Assembly (NCBI RefSeq): GCF_001510655.1
Contig: NZ_LMVC01000002.1
Span: 602,498-666,497 of the forward strand
Reading direction: 5' to 3'
From: Fictibacillus sp. FJAT-27399
GTDB lineage: Bacteria > Bacillota > Bacilli > Bacillales > Fictibacillaceae
DNA: 64,000 nt
A model generated the notes under the pieces. It had not been told where the DNA came from and did not search any database. It was given only the letters and a program-made list of their open reading frames with translations. Position numbers and translations under genes: made by a program. Positions 1 to 10,653 of the stretch are shown here, one piece after another (position 1 is the stretch's first letter; each line of letters starts with the position of its first letter).

Positions 1-1611
1 CTTGGAGATAAAGAGGGCAAAACAGGCGAAATCTCCTCGCTCAAAGAAAGAATTGAAAAATCGGATATGCCTGAAAATGTGCAGGAGATTGCACTTAAAG
101 AATTGGATCGCTATGAAAAAATGCCAGGGTCTTCTGCTGAGAGCTCGGTCATTCGAAACTATATCGACTGGCTGATCAATTTGCCTTGGACAAAGGAAAC
201 GAAAGATCAGCTGGACATCATCCGTACAGAAAAGATCTTAAACGAAGATCATTACGGACTTGAAAAAGTAAAAGAGCGTGTGCTGGAGTATTTGGCTGTT
301 CAGCAGTTAACCAATTCATTGAAAGGGCCCATCCTTTGTCTTGTCGGACCGCCTGGTGTCGGTAAAACGTCGCTCGCGCGTTCCATTGGAAAAGCGATCG
401 GAAGAAATTTTGTCCGCATTTCCCTTGGAGGAGTGCGTGATGAAGCGGAAATCCGAGGCCATCGCAGAACATATGTCGGTGCGATGCCTGGCCGACTCAT
501 ACAGGGAATGAAGAAGGCAGGTACGATCAATCCAGTGTTCCTTCTTGATGAGATCGATAAAATGTCCAATGACTTCAGAGGCGATCCATCCTCTGCCCTA
601 TTGGAAGTCCTGGATCCGGAACAAAATAATTCGTTCAGCGACCATTTCATCGAAGAACCTTATGATCTTTCCAAGGTTATGTTCATTACAACAGCGAACA
701 GCCTGGCGACCATCCCTGGCCCGCTGCTTGACCGTATGGAGATCATTTCAATCGCAGGGTATACAGAAGTGGAAAAAGTTCATATCGCTAAAAATCACCT
801 TATTCCAAAACAATTAAAAGAGCACGGCTTGACAAAATCACAGTTTCAGTTGAAAGAAGATGCCATTCTAAAACTCGTTCGAAGCTATACGAGAGAAGCA
901 GGCGTTAGGAGCATGGAGCGCCAGATTGCAGGCTTATGCAGAAAAGCGGCCAAACAGATCGTGTCAGGAGAGAAGAAAAGGGTTACCATCACTGACAAAA
1001 ACCTCGAGAGCTATATTGGAAAACCGCGCTTCCGATATGGCCAGGCTGAGATGGAAGATCAGGTAGGAGCAGCTACAGGCTTGGCGTATACAACCGCAGG
1101 CGGCGATACGCTGTCTATTGAAGTCGCTCTTACGCCTGGAAAAGGGAAATTGATTCTTACCGGTAAGCTCGGAGACGTAATGAAGGAATCCGCCCAGGCG
1201 GCGCTGAGCTACGTTCGTTCCAGAGCAGAGGAGTTCGAAATTGATCCGGACTTTTATGAAAAGACGGACATTCATATTCACGTTCCGGAGGGAGCAACAC
1301 CGAAGGACGGGCCTTCTGCAGGTATTACCATCGCAACGGCATTGGTATCCGCACTTTCAGGAAAGCCTGTTCGCAAGGATGTAGGCATGACGGGTGAAAT
1401 CACACTTCGCGGCCGTGTTCTGCCGATCGGCGGCTTAAAAGAAAAATCATTAAGCGCCCATCGTGCAGGAATCCAAACTGTTATCATGCCTAAAGAAAAT
1501 GAAAAAGACATAGATGATATCCCGGAAAGTGTCCGCAGCAGTCTTGCGTTTATACCGGTATCTCATCTGGATGAAGTGTTAAAACATGCGTTAGTGGGAG
1601 ATAGTAAATGA
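1..1611 (+). CDS. lon: ATP-dependent protease LonA, 3' part (5' end outside window)
   Basis: Cytosolic AAA+ serine protease that unfolds and degrades damaged or regulatory proteins. The reading frame is open from base 1, so the N-terminal domain lies upstream; 536 codons are present. Visible are the Walker A loop GPPGVGKTS, the Walker B region LLDEIDKM, and the C-terminal protease domain with the catalytic Ser in PKDGPSAG (codon at 1315) and the catalytic Lys in GGLKEKS (codon at 1444), spaced 43 residues apart as in Lon enzymes. The stop overlaps the ysxC start by 4 bp (ATGA), which indicates translational coupling. The lon-ysxC order matches B. subtilis lonA. Internal ATG codons near 67 are not the true start. 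Confidence 0.97.
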   Translation, partial: LGDKEGKTGEISSLKERIEKSDMPENVQEIALKELDRYEKMPGSSAESSVIRNYIDWLINLPWTKETKDQLDIIRTEKILNEDHYGLEKVKERVLEYLAVQQLTNSLKGPILCLVGPPGVGKTSLARSIGKAIGRNFVRISLGGVRDEAEIRGHRRTYVGAMPGRLIQGMKKAGTINPVFLLDEIDKMSNDFRGDPSSALLEVLDPEQNNSFSDHFIEEPYDLSKVMFITTANSLATIPGPLLDRMEIISIAGYTEVEKVHIAKNHLIPKQLKEHGLTKSQFQLKEDAILKLVRSYTREAGVRSMERQIAGLCRKAAKQIVSGEKKRVTITDKNLESYIGKPRFRYGQAEMEDQVGAATGLAYTTAGGDTLSIEVALTPGKGKLILTGKLGDVMKESAQAALSYVRSRAEEFEIDPDFYEKTDIHIHVPEGATPKDGPSAGITIATALVSALSGKPVRKDVGMTGEITLRGRVLPIGGLKEKSLSAHRAGIQTVIMPKENEKDIDDIPESVRSSLAFIPVSHLDEVLKHALVGDSK

Positions 1612-2198
1612 AAGTAACAAAAGCAGATATCGTCATTTCGGCAGTAAAGCCTGAGCAGTATCCTGAAGACCAGCTACCGGAAATCGGCCTCGCCGGCCGT
1701 TCAAACGTTGGGAAGTCTTCATTTATTAATAAAATGATTGCACGCAAAAACCTGGCCAGAACATCATCACGGCCAGGTAAGACGCAAACTCTTAATTTCT
1801 ACATCATCAATGAGCAGCTCTATTTCGTGGATGTTCCTGGATACGGATTTGCTAAAGTTTCAAAGAGCGAGAGAGAAGCCTGGGGCAGGATGATTGAACG
1901 TTATATCATGGAAAGGCCACAGCTGAAAGCTGTTGTCCAGCTCGTTGATATACGCCATGCACCGTCCAAAGACGATGTGATAATGTATGATTGGCTGAAA
2001 TATCATGACATCCCTGTCATCGTTGTCGCCACCAAGTGTGACAAGATTCCAAAAGGAAAATGGGAAAAACATTTAAAAGTCGTCCGTGACACATTGAAAA
2101 AGAAACCAGACGATCCGCTGATTCTTTTTTCTTCTGAAACGGGCTATGGGAAGGATGCTGCATGGAGCACCATCCTTGGATACACACAAAAAAAATAA
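1608..2198 (+). CDS. ysxC: Ribosome biogenesis GTPase YsxC (EngB/YihA family)
   Basis: Small essential GTPase needed for late assembly of the 50S ribosomal subunit. The 196-residue protein has the usual family length. It shows the P-loop GRSNVGKSS (G1), the G3 motif DVPGYG, the G4 motif TKCDK and a G5-like SSETGYG. It overlaps the end of lon by 4 bp and is followed at once by an intrinsic terminator, so lon-ysxC ends here. Assignment is secure from the motifs and from conserved synteny with lon. Confidence 0.97.
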   Translation: MKVTKADIVISAVKPEQYPEDQLPEIGLAGRSNVGKSSFINKMIARKNLARTSSRPGKTQTLNFYIINEQLYFVDVPGYGFAKVSKSEREAWGRMIERYIMERPQLKAVVQLVDIRHAPSKDDVIMYDWLKYHDIPVIVVATKCDKIPKGKWEKHLKVVRDTLKKKPDDPLILFSSETGYGKDAAWSTILGYTQKK

Positions 2199-2228
2199 AC
2201 CAGAGCATCTGCTCTGGTTTATTTTTTC
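2197..2228. terminator. Bidirectional intrinsic terminator between ysxC and the reverse-strand membrane gene
   Basis: Ten-bp stem AAACCAGAGC / GCTCTGGTTT with a four-base loop, followed by a T run on the plus strand; A residues on the other side give a T run on the minus strand. It serves two convergent genes. Confidence 0.85.
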
Positions 2229-2695
2229 TTGATAAAGATAAAATAAGCACCGACTCCGATCAGGATGAACGGCCAAAATCCTTCAATGGACGAAAACCAT
2301 TCTTTGATCGAGGGTGTGTCTGATTTGTTGAAGAAGCTCCATCCTGAGATGGCAAGCAGTACAATGCCTGCCAGCAAGCCCTCTTTGGTTTGCTTATACA
2401 TATATAAAAAGGCAAGAGCTATAATAAGGATGATCATGGCAGGCTCCTTGGGCCAGCCGTCAATATGAGATATGGCGTGAAAATGGATGCCTAAGCCAAG
2501 CAGCAGGATCGCAGAAAAAGCACTTGGGCCCTCTTTCCCGCTTGCACTTTGAACAAGAAAGGCCAAGCCGATGATGATTAGAAAAGTTGGCCAAGTTAAA
2601 TAGGGAAGTACATATGTAACGTTCATTTGCCGAGCTAAGAAAAATAGCCCGATTCCCAGCAATACAATTCCTGAAAAATTTCCTTTACCTTTCAT
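2219..2695 (-). CDS. LiaI/LiaF-like (DUF5668-type) multi-pass membrane protein
   Basis: Predicted 158-residue integral membrane protein of unknown function. The sequence has repeated hydrophobic pairs, for example GIVLLGIGLFFLARQ and WPTFLIIIGLAFLVQ, that resemble the transmembrane region shared by LiaI/LiaF-like proteins; no soluble domain is visible. It occupies the position of ysxD of B. subtilis (between ysxC and hemA), but homology to YsxD was not tested. The ATG at 2695 is chosen because GGAGG lies just upstream; an in-frame TTG at 2707 would place that site inside the gene. It is convergent with ysxC and divergent from hemA. Confidence 0.75.
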   Translation of the reverse strand: MKGKGNFSGIVLLGIGLFFLARQMNVTYVLPYLTWPTFLIIIGLAFLVQSASGKEGPSAFSAILLLGLGIHFHAISHIDGWPKEPAMIILIIALAFLYMYKQTKEGLLAGIVLLAISGWSFFNKSDTPSIKEWFSSIEGFWPFILIGVGAYFIFIKKK

Positions 2696-2919
2696 TACAA
2701 CCTCCAAACGATTTGAAACGAGTAAATCAATCCTTTGCTAAAAGGGTCGAAATTTGTTATTTTTATATGGGTATTAGTTTATTATTTTTTTTAATTAGCG
2801 CTATTTTTTTATAGTTTGTTACGGTTTGGACAGAATAGGGAAGAACTATTTCGCTTGTCCTATCATAGCATACGATTCATATTCTGTTCACAATTTTAAA
2901 ATGATTATTTCATAGTACA

Positions 2920-2936
2920 TGTTATAATGATTATGG
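2920..2936 (+). promoter_or_regulatory. hemA promoter: extended -10 overlapping a putative Per box
   Basis: TGTTATAAT at 2920-2928 is an extended -10 element; no good -35 is seen. The 15-mer TTATAATGATTATGG (2922-2936) matches the PerR operator consensus TTATAATNATTATAA at 12 of 14 defined positions. In B. subtilis the hemAXCDBL operon is a known PerR target, so peroxide-responsive repression is likely here. The site call is from sequence; regulation is inferred. Confidence 0.7.
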
Positions 2937-2981
2937 ATATTTACTGTGGTATTTACGATAGAGATAAAGGGGGTGAGTGGG

Positions 2982-4322
2982 ATGCACATCCTTGTTGTCG
3001 GTTTAAATTATAAGACAGCACCTGTTGAGATTCGAGAAAAAGTTGCATTCAACCCAAATGAGATGGACCAGGCTTTGAAGGCTTTGCGGGAAAGGAAAAG
3101 CATATTGGAATGTACGATTGTTTCAACATGCAACCGGACAGAAGTATACGCCGTGGTGGATCAGATCCATACAGGGCGCTATTACATGAAGTCTTTCCTC
3201 GCAGAATGGTTTTCTATTGATACAAATGAACTGAATCCGTTCTTGTTTATCCGTGAAGAAGAGATCGCTGTCGAGCATCTTTTCAGAGTTGCTGCGGGTC
3301 TTGATTCTATGGTTCTCGGAGAAACGCAAATTCTCGGACAGGTTCGTGACAGCTTCCTTCTTGCACAACAGGAAGGAACAACAGGCACAATCTTTAACCA
3401 TCTGTTCAAACAGGCAATAACACTTGCAAAACGATCCCACTCGGAAACAGAAATTGGGGAAAATGCTGTATCTGTAAGTTATGCTGCTGTTGAGCTTGCA
3501 AAGAAAATCTTTGGCGGGCTTGAAAAGAAAGACATCTTAATCGTGGGTGCAGGCAAGATGGGTGAACTGACTGCCAAGCATCTTCACAGCAATGGCGTAG
3601 CCAGTGTCCATGTCGTCAACCGAACGTTTGAAAAAGCGTCAGAACTGGCTGGGCGGTTTGAAGGAACGGCTCACCCTGTGGAGCATTTAACATCTGTGCT
3701 GGCACATGCCGATATCGTCATTACTTCAACCGGATCGGATTCCTACGTTATTACAAAAGAGATGGTTCAATCTGTACTTAAGCAAAGAAAAGGCCGTCCT
3801 TTGTTCATGGTGGACATCGCCGTTCCACGTGATTTGGATCCATCATTGGACGAACTGGAAAGCGTTTTTCTTTACGATATAGATGATCTGGAAGGCATCG
3901 TAGAAGCCAATTTGGCTGAGCGAAAGAAAGAAGCTGAAAAGATCGAGATCATGATCGAAGAAGAAATTATAGGCTTCCATTCATGGGTCAACATGCTTGG
4001 AGTTGTGCCGGTGATAACTGCATTGCGTGAAAAAGCGCTCGCTGTACAAGCGGAAACAATGCAGAGCATTGAGCGTAAAATGCCTCAGTTAACGGACCGT
4101 GAGAAAAAAGTGTTGAGCAAGCATACCAAAAGCATAGTGAATCAGCTGCTGCGCGATCCAATCGTAAGGATTAAAGAGCAAGCCGGAGAACCTGGGGCGG
4201 ATCAGGCGCTTGAATTTTTCACAAAGATCTTCGCGCTTGAAGAAGAGGTTAAACGGCAAGAGCTAAAAAGTGAAATGGAATCAACAAAGTTAAGTGAAAC
4301 ATCCCCTTCATTGCCTCTGTAA
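2982..4322 (+). CDS. hemA: Glutamyl-tRNA reductase HemA
   Basis: Catalyses NADPH-dependent reduction of glutamyl-tRNA(Glu) to glutamate-1-semialdehyde, the first committed step of C5 haem synthesis. The 446-residue protein starts [14 protein letters not shown] and carries the catalytic Cys50 in [10 protein letters not shown], the GETQILGQV signature and a Rossmann segment [12 protein letters not shown]. The ATG at 2982 is preferred over an upstream in-frame start because AAAGGGGGTGAG lies just before it and B. subtilis HemA begins at the equivalent residue. First gene of the hemAXCDBL operon; hemX follows after 38 bp. Confidence 0.97.
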   Translation: MHILVVGLNYKTAPVEIREKVAFNPNEMDQALKALRERKSILECTIVSTCNRTEVYAVVDQIHTGRYYMKSFLAEWFSIDTNELNPFLFIREEEIAVEHLFRVAAGLDSMVLGETQILGQVRDSFLLAQQEGTTGTIFNHLFKQAITLAKRSHSETEIGENAVSVSYAAVELAKKIFGGLEKKDILIVGAGKMGELTAKHLHSNGVASVHVVNRTFEKASELAGRFEGTAHPVEHLTSVLAHADIVITSTGSDSYVITKEMVQSVLKQRKGRPLFMVDIAVPRDLDPSLDELESVFLYDIDDLEGIVEANLAERKKEAEKIEIMIEEEIIGFHSWVNMLGVVPVITALREKALAVQAETMQSIERKMPQLTDREKKVLSKHTKSIVNQLLRDPIVRIKEQAGEPGADQALEFFTKIFALEEEVKRQELKSEMESTKLSETSPSLPL

Positions 4323-4360
4323 CGGGAATGTCACTGGGCTCCTAGAGAGGAGTTTCTGAT

Positions 4361-5188
4361 ATGCAGAACGCAAATTGGATATATGATACAACAATCATCT
4401 TGTATGCTTTAAGCATAATAGGTTATTTTATCGACTTTTTACAAAACAACCGGAAGGCTAACCGAATGGCCTTCTGGTTGCTTTCTATTGTCTGGATGCT
4501 GCAGACGGTATTTTTTGTCCAGAGAATGATAGAAGTAGGCCGTCCGCCTATTTTAACGCCTTTTGAAGGCTTGTTTTTTTATGCCTGGATCTTAGTGACT
4601 TTCTCTTTGGTCATGAACTATTTTTTCAGGATCGATTTCTTAGTATTCTTTACGAACGTGCTCGGATTTTTGATTATGTCTATTAATCTTTTTGCTCCTG
4701 GAGAACAGGTGAGTGATGAGATGTCGACCCGTCTCATTTCGGAGCTGCTGGTGATCCATGTTACGATGGCCTTCGTTTCCTATGGTGCATTCACCCTCTC
4801 TTTTATCTTTTCGATCATGTATCTGCTTCAGCACAGGCTCTTAAAGCAGAAAAAGTGGAGCAAGAGGCTGCAGCGTCTTGGAAGCCTGTCTAGACTTGAA
4901 AGGCTATCCTTTGTACTGAATATGACAGGTGTTCCAATTCTGCTTTTAAGTTTAATACTAGGCGTAATCTGGGCATTCTTAAAGATACAGAGCTTTTCAC
5001 TGCTTGACGCCAAAGTCATTACGTCTTTTATCGTCATCGCAGTATACAGTGTGTTTTTATATCAAAAAGTGGCGAAGGGTCTTCAAGGAAAGACTTTGGC
5101 GATCTGGAACACGGGAGCTTTTCTTATCGTTCTGATCAATTATTTTCTGGCATCTACCCTTACTGAATTTCATTTTTGGTATCAATAA
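4361..5188 (+). CDS. hemX: HemX membrane protein (cytochrome c assembly-like)
   Basis: Integral membrane protein of 275 residues with about eight hydrophobic segments, of the CcsA/ResC-like cytochrome c assembly family. In B. subtilis HemX lowers the cellular amount of HemA, coupling the operon to haem demand. The conserved segment WMLQTVFFVQRM and the loop before FYAWILVTFSLV are as in HemX. It sits between hemA and hemC as in B. subtilis and has an AGAGAGGAG ribosome-binding site. Biochemical role beyond HemA control is unknown. Confidence 0.92.
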   Translation: MQNANWIYDTTIILYALSIIGYFIDFLQNNRKANRMAFWLLSIVWMLQTVFFVQRMIEVGRPPILTPFEGLFFYAWILVTFSLVMNYFFRIDFLVFFTNVLGFLIMSINLFAPGEQVSDEMSTRLISELLVIHVTMAFVSYGAFTLSFIFSIMYLLQHRLLKQKKWSKRLQRLGSLSRLERLSFVLNMTGVPILLLSLILGVIWAFLKIQSFSLLDAKVITSFIVIAVYSVFLYQKVAKGLQGKTLAIWNTGAFLIVLINYFLASTLTEFHFWYQ

Positions 5189-5222
5189 GGCCAACGGTCA
5201 CTCTTTTAGGAGGTTTTTATAG

Positions 5223-6155
5223 ATGAGAAAAATAATAGTAGGTTCAAGACGAAGCAAACTGGCACTCACTCAAACAAACTGGTTCATTGACCAATTGAAG
5301 GCGCTTGGCCTTCCTTTTGAGTTCGAGGTGAAGGAAATCGTGACCAAGGGAGATGTGATCCTTGATGTCACTCTCTCAAAAGTAGGAGGTAAAGGGCTGT
5401 TTGTGAAAGAAATTGAACAGGCCATGCTTGATAAAGAGATTGATATGGCAGTACATAGTATGAAGGACATGCCCTCTGTTCTGCCGGATGGGCTGATCAT
5501 CGGCTGCACACCTAAACGTGTTGACCCAAGGGATGCCTTTATTTCAGAAAAATATAACTCGTTAGAAGAGCTTCCGGCAGGATCGATTGTCGGTACGAGC
5601 TCACTCCGCCGGGCTGCACAGCTTTTGCATGTCCGTCCGGATCTTGAAATTAAATCAATCAGAGGAAACATCGATACACGTCTTGGTAAATTAAAATCTG
5701 GTGAGTTTGATGCTATCATTCTTGCGGCTGCAGGTCTTGAAAGAATGGGCTGGTCAGCGGATACGGTGACTGAATACCTGCCAGTGTCACTGAGCCTTCC
5801 TGCGGTAGGACAGGGATCTCTGTCCATTGAATGCAGGGGAGACGATGCTGAGCTTAGAGCTCTTCTTCAGCATTTGAATGATGAAGACACGTACAAAACG
5901 GTGATGGCAGAACGCGCATTCCTTCACACGCTTGAAGGCGGATGCCAGGTGCCGATTGCGGCCTACGCAGAAAGAACAGAAGAGAGGGAGATCTCCTTAA
6001 CTGGGCTTGTTGCTACTCCTGATGGCAAAACAGTAATCAAGGAGCAGGCTGTCTCGGATGATCCTAACATGCTCGGAGTGACACTAGCTGTTAAGCTTCA
6101 GGAGAAAGGTGCACTTGAGATCCTTGAGAAAGTAAAGAAAGACCTGGGAATATGA
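5223..6155 (+). CDS. hemC: Porphobilinogen deaminase (hydroxymethylbilane synthase) HemC
   Basis: Polymerises four porphobilinogen molecules to hydroxymethylbilane. The 310-residue protein starts [15 protein letters not shown], has the conserved basic segments GTSSLRR and [11 protein letters not shown], and carries the dipyrromethane-cofactor cysteine Cys241 in [10 protein letters not shown]. An AGGAGG site precedes the ATG. It overlaps hemD by 4 bp, so the two are translationally coupled. Confidence 0.97.
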   Translation: MRKIIVGSRRSKLALTQTNWFIDQLKALGLPFEFEVKEIVTKGDVILDVTLSKVGGKGLFVKEIEQAMLDKEIDMAVHSMKDMPSVLPDGLIIGCTPKRVDPRDAFISEKYNSLEELPAGSIVGTSSLRRAAQLLHVRPDLEIKSIRGNIDTRLGKLKSGEFDAIILAAAGLERMGWSADTVTEYLPVSLSLPAVGQGSLSIECRGDDAELRALLQHLNDEDTYKTVMAERAFLHTLEGGCQVPIAAYAERTEEREISLTGLVATPDGKTVIKEQAVSDDPNMLGVTLAVKLQEKGALEILEKVKKDLGI

Positions 6156-6910
6156 AGTCCCGGCCTTTAGCGGGAAAGACGGTTGTCGTCACAAGGCCGG
6201 CTCATCAATCTGCAAGTCTTCTTGCAAAGCTTGAAGAAGAAGGGGCAGAGGCTGTCAGCTTTCCGGTACTGCACATAGCAAAAGCAACCATGGATTCAGA
6301 AGAAGAAGCTGTGCTTCAGCAGCTGGAGCAGTTTGATTGGGTGGTCTTTACTAGTGCGAACGGGGTACGTTATTTTCTTCAAATGCTTCAGGAGACCGGG
6401 AAGACGTTTACTTCTCAGAAAATAGCGGCGGTCGGCCCAAAAACCGGTAGAAGGCTTGAGGAGAATGGAGTTTCTATTGATCTGATGCCGGGGAAGTATG
6501 AAGGGAAAGAACTGGCGGTAGAATTAAAGAAAAGAGTGAAACCGGGTTCCAAAGTACTCGTTCCAAAAGGCAGCCTTGCGAAGCAGACGGTGGCAAATAC
6601 GCTACATGACCTTGCTCAAGTAACCGAGATCATCGTTTACGAGACGAAGAAGGCAGAAGTATCAATACACCAGCTACCCGAGAAGGTGGACGTGATCATT
6701 TTTATGAGCCCTTCCAGTGTTGTTTATTTCGGTGAAGCGGCTGGTGATCGCCGGGCAATGTACCAGAAGAACACTTGGGCAGCCTGTGTAGGGCCAGTAA
6801 CAGAGGCGAAAGCGAAACAATCCGGGTTTCATAAGCGGATCAGTGCCACTGATTATACAGAAGAAGGTATAATAGAGGCTGTGAAGAGTTTTATCGGAGA
6901 GGAGAAATAA
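6152..6910 (+). CDS. hemD: Uroporphyrinogen-III synthase HemD
   Basis: Cyclises hydroxymethylbilane to uroporphyrinogen III with inversion of ring D. HemD proteins are poorly conserved; recognised from operon position, length (252 residues) and the pattern [13 protein letters not shown] near the N terminus, [12 protein letters not shown], and [12 protein letters not shown] before a C-terminal [10 protein letters not shown] segment. The start overlaps hemC by 4 bp and hemB follows after one base. Confidence 0.94.
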   Translation: MKSRPLAGKTVVVTRPAHQSASLLAKLEEEGAEAVSFPVLHIAKATMDSEEEAVLQQLEQFDWVVFTSANGVRYFLQMLQETGKTFTSQKIAAVGPKTGRRLEENGVSIDLMPGKYEGKELAVELKKRVKPGSKVLVPKGSLAKQTVANTLHDLAQVTEIIVYETKKAEVSIHQLPEKVDVIIFMSPSSVVYFGEAAGDRRAMYQKNTWAACVGPVTEAKAKQSGFHKRISATDYTEEGIIEAVKSFIGEEK

Positions 6911-6911
6911 T

Positions 6912-7880
6912 ATGAATTTTCAGCGTCATAGAAGATTGCGAAGCAGTGAGAGCATGCGTGCACTCGTGAGGGAAACGCATGTAAGAACAGACGATTTGAT
7001 TTATCCGATCTTTTTTGTAGAAGGTGAGCGCATTAAGCAGGAAGTCCCTTCCATGCCTGGTGTATACCACGTATCACTTGATTATCTAGAAGAGGAAATG
7101 CAGGAGCTTGTGGACCTAAACATCCGTTCTGTTATGGTTTTCGGAGTACCCGACCATAAGGATGATGCAGGAAGCTCGGCGTATGACCATAATGGAATTG
7201 TACAAAAAGCGATCAAGAAAATAAAAAATGGTTTTCCGCAGCTTACCGTTATTGCTGATACATGCCTTTGCCAATATACGGACCATGGACATTGCGGGAT
7301 CATTCGGGACGGAGAAGTTCTGAATGATGAATCACTCTCTGCGCTTGCAAACACAGCAGTTTCTCAAGCAAAAGCTGGAGCGGACATCATTGCTCCTTCC
7401 AATATGATGGATGGGTTTGTTGCAGCAATTCGTGAAGGACTGGACGAAGCAGGTTTTATCAATGTGCCGATCATGTCATACTCTGTAAAATATTCCTCTG
7501 CCTATTATGGGCCGTTCAGAGAGGCTGCTCACAGCTCTCCTCAGTTCGGGGACCGCAAATCTTATCAGATGGACCCGGCCAATCGCCTGGAAGCACTGCG
7601 TGAAGCAGAGTCGGATATTGAAGAAGGAGCAGACTTCCTTATGGTAAAACCGGCGCTTGCATATTTGGATGTACTGCGTGAACTGAAAGACCGTTACCCT
7701 CTTCCGCTTGTCGCCTATAATGTGAGTGGTGAATATTCCATGATCAAAGCCGCTGCCCAAAACGGCTGGATTGATGAAGAAAGCATCGTGATGGAAACAT
7801 TGACAGGCATGAAGCGTGCAGGTGCTGATCTGATCATTACGTATCATGCGAAAGATGTATCACGCTGGTTAAACCGCTAG
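6912..7880 (+). CDS. hemB: Delta-aminolevulinic acid dehydratase (porphobilinogen synthase) HemB
   Basis: Condenses two 5-aminolevulinate molecules to porphobilinogen. The 322-residue protein has the cysteine-rich metal site [14 protein letters not shown], which indicates a zinc-dependent enzyme, and the two active-site lysines in [17 protein letters not shown] and [20 protein letters not shown] site precedes the ATG. Located between hemD and hemL as in B. subtilis. Confidence 0.97.
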   Translation: MNFQRHRRLRSSESMRALVRETHVRTDDLIYPIFFVEGERIKQEVPSMPGVYHVSLDYLEEEMQELVDLNIRSVMVFGVPDHKDDAGSSAYDHNGIVQKAIKKIKNGFPQLTVIADTCLCQYTDHGHCGIIRDGEVLNDESLSALANTAVSQAKAGADIIAPSNMMDGFVAAIREGLDEAGFINVPIMSYSVKYSSAYYGPFREAAHSSPQFGDRKSYQMDPANRLEALREAESDIEEGADFLMVKPALAYLDVLRELKDRYPLPLVAYNVSGEYSMIKAAAQNGWIDEESIVMETLTGMKRAGADLIITYHAKDVSRWLNR

Positions 7881-7897
7881 GACAGGAGGATTTAAAC

Positions 7898-9181
7898 ATG
7901 AGAAGCTTTGAAAAATCAAGTTCAGCCTTTCAGGAAGCCAAGAAATACATGCCAGGCGGTGTCAACAGCCCTGTGCGTGCGTTTAAATCGGTAAACATGG
8001 ATCCTGTATACATGGAACGCGGAAAAGGTTCCAAAATCTATGACATCGATGGAAATGAGTATATAGATTACGTGCTATCCTGGGGTCCTTTAATCCTTGG
8101 ACATGCCAATGAAAAAGTAGTGGATGCCCTTAAAAAAACAGCCGAGCTTGGTACGAGCTTTGGAGCTCCGAACGAGTGGGAAACGATGCTCGCCAAGCTT
8201 GTTGTAGAAAGGGTCCCTTCCATTGAAATCGTCCGAATGGTGAACTCCGGAACAGAAGCGACGATGAGTGTGCTTCGCCTTGCCCGCGGTTATACAGGCA
8301 GAGACAAAATCCTGAAATTTGAAGGATGTTACCATGGCCATGGCGATTCATTGCTCATTAAAGCAGGGTCAGGTGTGGCTACGCTTGGACTTCCTGACAG
8401 CCCGGGAGTTCCTGAGTCGGTCGCTAAGAACACCATTACTGTCCCTTACAATGATCTTGAAAGTGTACGCTATGCGTTTGAGCAGTTCGGTGATGACATT
8501 GCGTGTATTATCGTCGAGCCGGTTGCCGGAAACATGGGCGTAGTCCCTCCCAAAAAAGGATTCTTGGAAGGTCTTCGAGAGGTAACCAAACAATATGGAT
8601 CTCTTTTAATCTTTGATGAAGTCATGACCGGTTTTCGTGTGGATTACCATTGTGCGCAAGGATATTTTGGCGTTACTCCTGATCTTACCTGCCTTGGCAA
8701 GGTCATTGGCGGAGGCCTTCCTGTCGGCGCGTACGGCGGGAAGAAGGAGATCATGGAGCAGATCGCACCAAGCGGTCCAATCTATCAGGCAGGAACTCTC
8801 TCAGGAAATCCTCTGGCGATGGCAGCGGGTTATGAGACTCTGTCTCAGCTTACACCGGAATCGTATCAGGACTTTGTAAAAAAAGGCGACCGCCTTGCTG
8901 AGGGGATTGCAGCGGCTGCAGAAAAATACCGCATTCCGCATAGCTTGAACCGTGCGGGCTCTATGATCGGATTTTTCTTTACCGATGAGGACGTGGTGAA
9001 CTACGAAACTGCGAAATCATCTAACCTTGATTACTTCACACGCTACTTTAAATATATGCTGGAAGAAGGAATCTCACTTCCTCCTTCCCAGTTTGAAGGT
9101 CTCTTCCTATCAACTGAACACAGTGTTGAGGATATTGAGAAAACCATTGCTGCATGTGAAAAAGCCTTCTCCAGACTATAA
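7898..9181 (+). CDS. hemL: Glutamate-1-semialdehyde 2,1-aminomutase HemL
   Basis: PLP-dependent enzyme that converts the HemA product glutamate-1-semialdehyde to 5-aminolevulinate. The 427-residue protein has the PLP-binding lysine Lys268 in [17 protein letters not shown] and the class III aminotransferase segments [10 protein letters not shown] and FDEVMTGFR. An AGGAGG site lies before the ATG. It is the last gene of the haem operon: a strong terminator follows within a few bases of the stop. Confidence 0.97.
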   Translation: MRSFEKSSSAFQEAKKYMPGGVNSPVRAFKSVNMDPVYMERGKGSKIYDIDGNEYIDYVLSWGPLILGHANEKVVDALKKTAELGTSFGAPNEWETMLAKLVVERVPSIEIVRMVNSGTEATMSVLRLARGYTGRDKILKFEGCYHGHGDSLLIKAGSGVATLGLPDSPGVPESVAKNTITVPYNDLESVRYAFEQFGDDIACIIVEPVAGNMGVVPPKKGFLEGLREVTKQYGSLLIFDEVMTGFRVDYHCAQGYFGVTPDLTCLGKVIGGGLPVGAYGGKKEIMEQIAPSGPIYQAGTLSGNPLAMAAGYETLSQLTPESYQDFVKKGDRLAEGIAAAAEKYRIPHSLNRAGSMIGFFFTDEDVVNYETAKSSNLDYFTRYFKYMLEEGISLPPSQFEGLFLSTEHSVEDIEKTIAACEKAFSRL

Positions 9182-9186
9182 AGACA

Positions 9187-9215
9187 AACTGCTCCTTTGA
9201 GGAGCAGTTTTTTTT
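9187..9215 (+). terminator. Intrinsic terminator of the haem operon
   Basis: Stem AACTGCTCC / GGAGCAGTT with a five-base loop followed by a run of T. It ends hemAXCDBL before spoVID. Confidence 0.9.
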
Positions 9216-9300
9216 GTTCTTCTCTTTCCAATCATATTTTTACCAAGTTGGTCATAATCCTGTAACGTATGAGATATTTGGCTGAAAGGAGGAGAAAGGC

Positions 9301-10638
9301 ATGAATCCATCGAAGCTGCGTTTCTCCATAGAGGAGTCTGTCTGGTTAAAGAAAGGACAGGAAGTTGCAGAAGTTTTATCAATGGCACTGGAGCCTGATA
9401 TTCAGATCACTGAAGAAGGCGGCCAGGTTTGTGTTAAAGGAGCTTTAAAGCTGCATGGAGAGTACCGTCCATGTGCAATGGATGATGGGAATTCTCTCAA
9501 TTTGGAAACAGGCTCGCTCAGAGAGCAGGTTTCCTATCGTTCGCTGACACAGCTGAAAATGAACGATGAGGGGATAGCAGAGCTGGATCATCGGTTCCCT
9601 GTTGACATCACGATCCCTTCAACACGGGTCCAAAAGCTTGAAGAGGTGTTTGTTCTTGTTGATGCCTTTGATTATGAGCTTCCCAATCCAACCTGCCTGG
9701 AGTTAACTGCATCCATTTCCATCTCAGGCATTCAGGATGGGAATGAAGAACCTGCCCAAGAGGAGCAAGAATCTTTTCAGGGTCAGGCGATGGAAGATGA
9801 GGGCATGACATTTGAGGAGTCGCCGATGAATGAAGAAACGGAATACGAGCCGTTCCAAGTTCCCGTATTTGAAGCCAGGTTTGAAGAGAATGAGCAGCAG
9901 GATGAGATGAATTCAGAAGAGGAAGCAAGAACGGAAGAACAAGAAATATTTGCTCCTTTCCAATTTGAAGCCAAGAAGCTGTACGAGATGCCGGTCATTG
10001 AACCGGAAAGCGAACCTGCGCAAGCAGAATTCACAGAGCCAGCGATCAATTACAACCGTCAAGACGATGAACCGGCAGCCTATCCAACCCCAACCTTTGC
10101 TGAAGCGGAAGCAATGGAAGAGCAAGAAGAGCAAGAAGAGCAGGAAGAATATCAGGAAGAATATCAGGAAGAATATCAGGAAGAATATCAGGAAGAACCG
10201 GCTGACAATGGGATTCCGGCTTTAAAGTCACTTTCTTACTATACACCTTCCTATACACCGCCGCCACCGCCGCCTGCTTTGCCTCAAATCGAGCAGATCA
10301 ATATACATTCGGAAGAACAGGAAGCTTATAACTACAATCAGCAGCCGCCTCAAGAAGCATTTGAACAGGAGCAGGAGCGGGAGGAGGAACAAGAGAAAGT
10401 TTCCTCCACTGAGGCAAGGAAAGAGGAAAATGCATTATATTTAACAAAAATGCTTTCTGGAAATGAAGAAAGGTTTTCAAAGGTAAAAATGTATATTATA
10501 CAGCGTGGGGAATCGCTTGACAGCATTTGTGAACGCTATGATATCTCTATTCATTCTCTGATGAGAGTCAACAGGATCAATCAGGAAGAGGTCGCAGTAG
10601 GCCAAATTATTTACATCCCAGTTTCACAAAGCCGTTAA
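9301..10638 (+). CDS. spoVID: Stage VI sporulation protein D (SpoVID), coat morphogenesis
   Basis: Peripheral spore-coat morphogenetic protein that promotes encasement of the forespore and recruits SafA. The 445-residue protein has a conserved N-terminal domain starting NPSKLRFSIEESVWLKKGQE, a long acidic low-complexity middle (Glu/Gln-rich, with tandem EEYQ repeats encoded around 10120-10200 and a Pro-rich patch after it), and a C-terminal LysM domain of about 45 residues beginning MYIIQRGESLDSICERY. GGAGGAGAAAGGC precedes the ATG. Position after hemL and before ysxE is as in B. subtilis. A mother-cell sigma-E promoter is expected, but no convincing one was identified. Confidence 0.95.
   Translation: MNPSKLRFSIEESVWLKKGQEVAEVLSMALEPDIQITEEGGQVCVKGALKLHGEYRPCAMDDGNSLNLETGSLREQVSYRSLTQLKMNDEGIAELDHRFPVDITIPSTRVQKLEEVFVLVDAFDYELPNPTCLELTASISISGIQDGNEEPAQEEQESFQGQAMEDEGMTFEESPMNEETEYEPFQVPVFEARFEENEQQDEMNSEEEARTEEQEIFAPFQFEAKKLYEMPVIEPESEPAQAEFTEPAINYNRQDDEPAAYPTPTFAEAEAMEEQEEQEEQEEYQEEYQEEYQEEYQEEPADNGIPALKSLSYYTPSYTPPPPPPALPQIEQINIHSEEQEAYNYNQQPPQEAFEQEQEREEEQEKVSSTEARKEENALYLTKMLSGNEERFSKVKMYIIQRGESLDSICERYDISIHSLMRVNRINQEEVAVGQIIYIPVSQSR
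10120..10200 (+). repeat. In-frame tandem repeats in spoVID
   Basis: Short direct repeats: three copies of a 9-base unit encoding EEQ-type triplets, then four copies of a 12-base unit encoding EEYQ. They lie in the acidic central linker and are expected to vary in number between strains. They keep the reading frame. Confidence 0.9.
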
Positions 10639-10653
10639 GGTCGGGTGGAAGCG

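Noticed and set aside
9240..9300. Sigma-E promoter upstream of spoVID
   Set aside because: No pair of boxes with convincing match was found.
10046..10267. Reading frame opposite to spoVID with repeated DILP units
   Set aside because: Artefact of the EEYQ-coding tandem repeats on the other strand.
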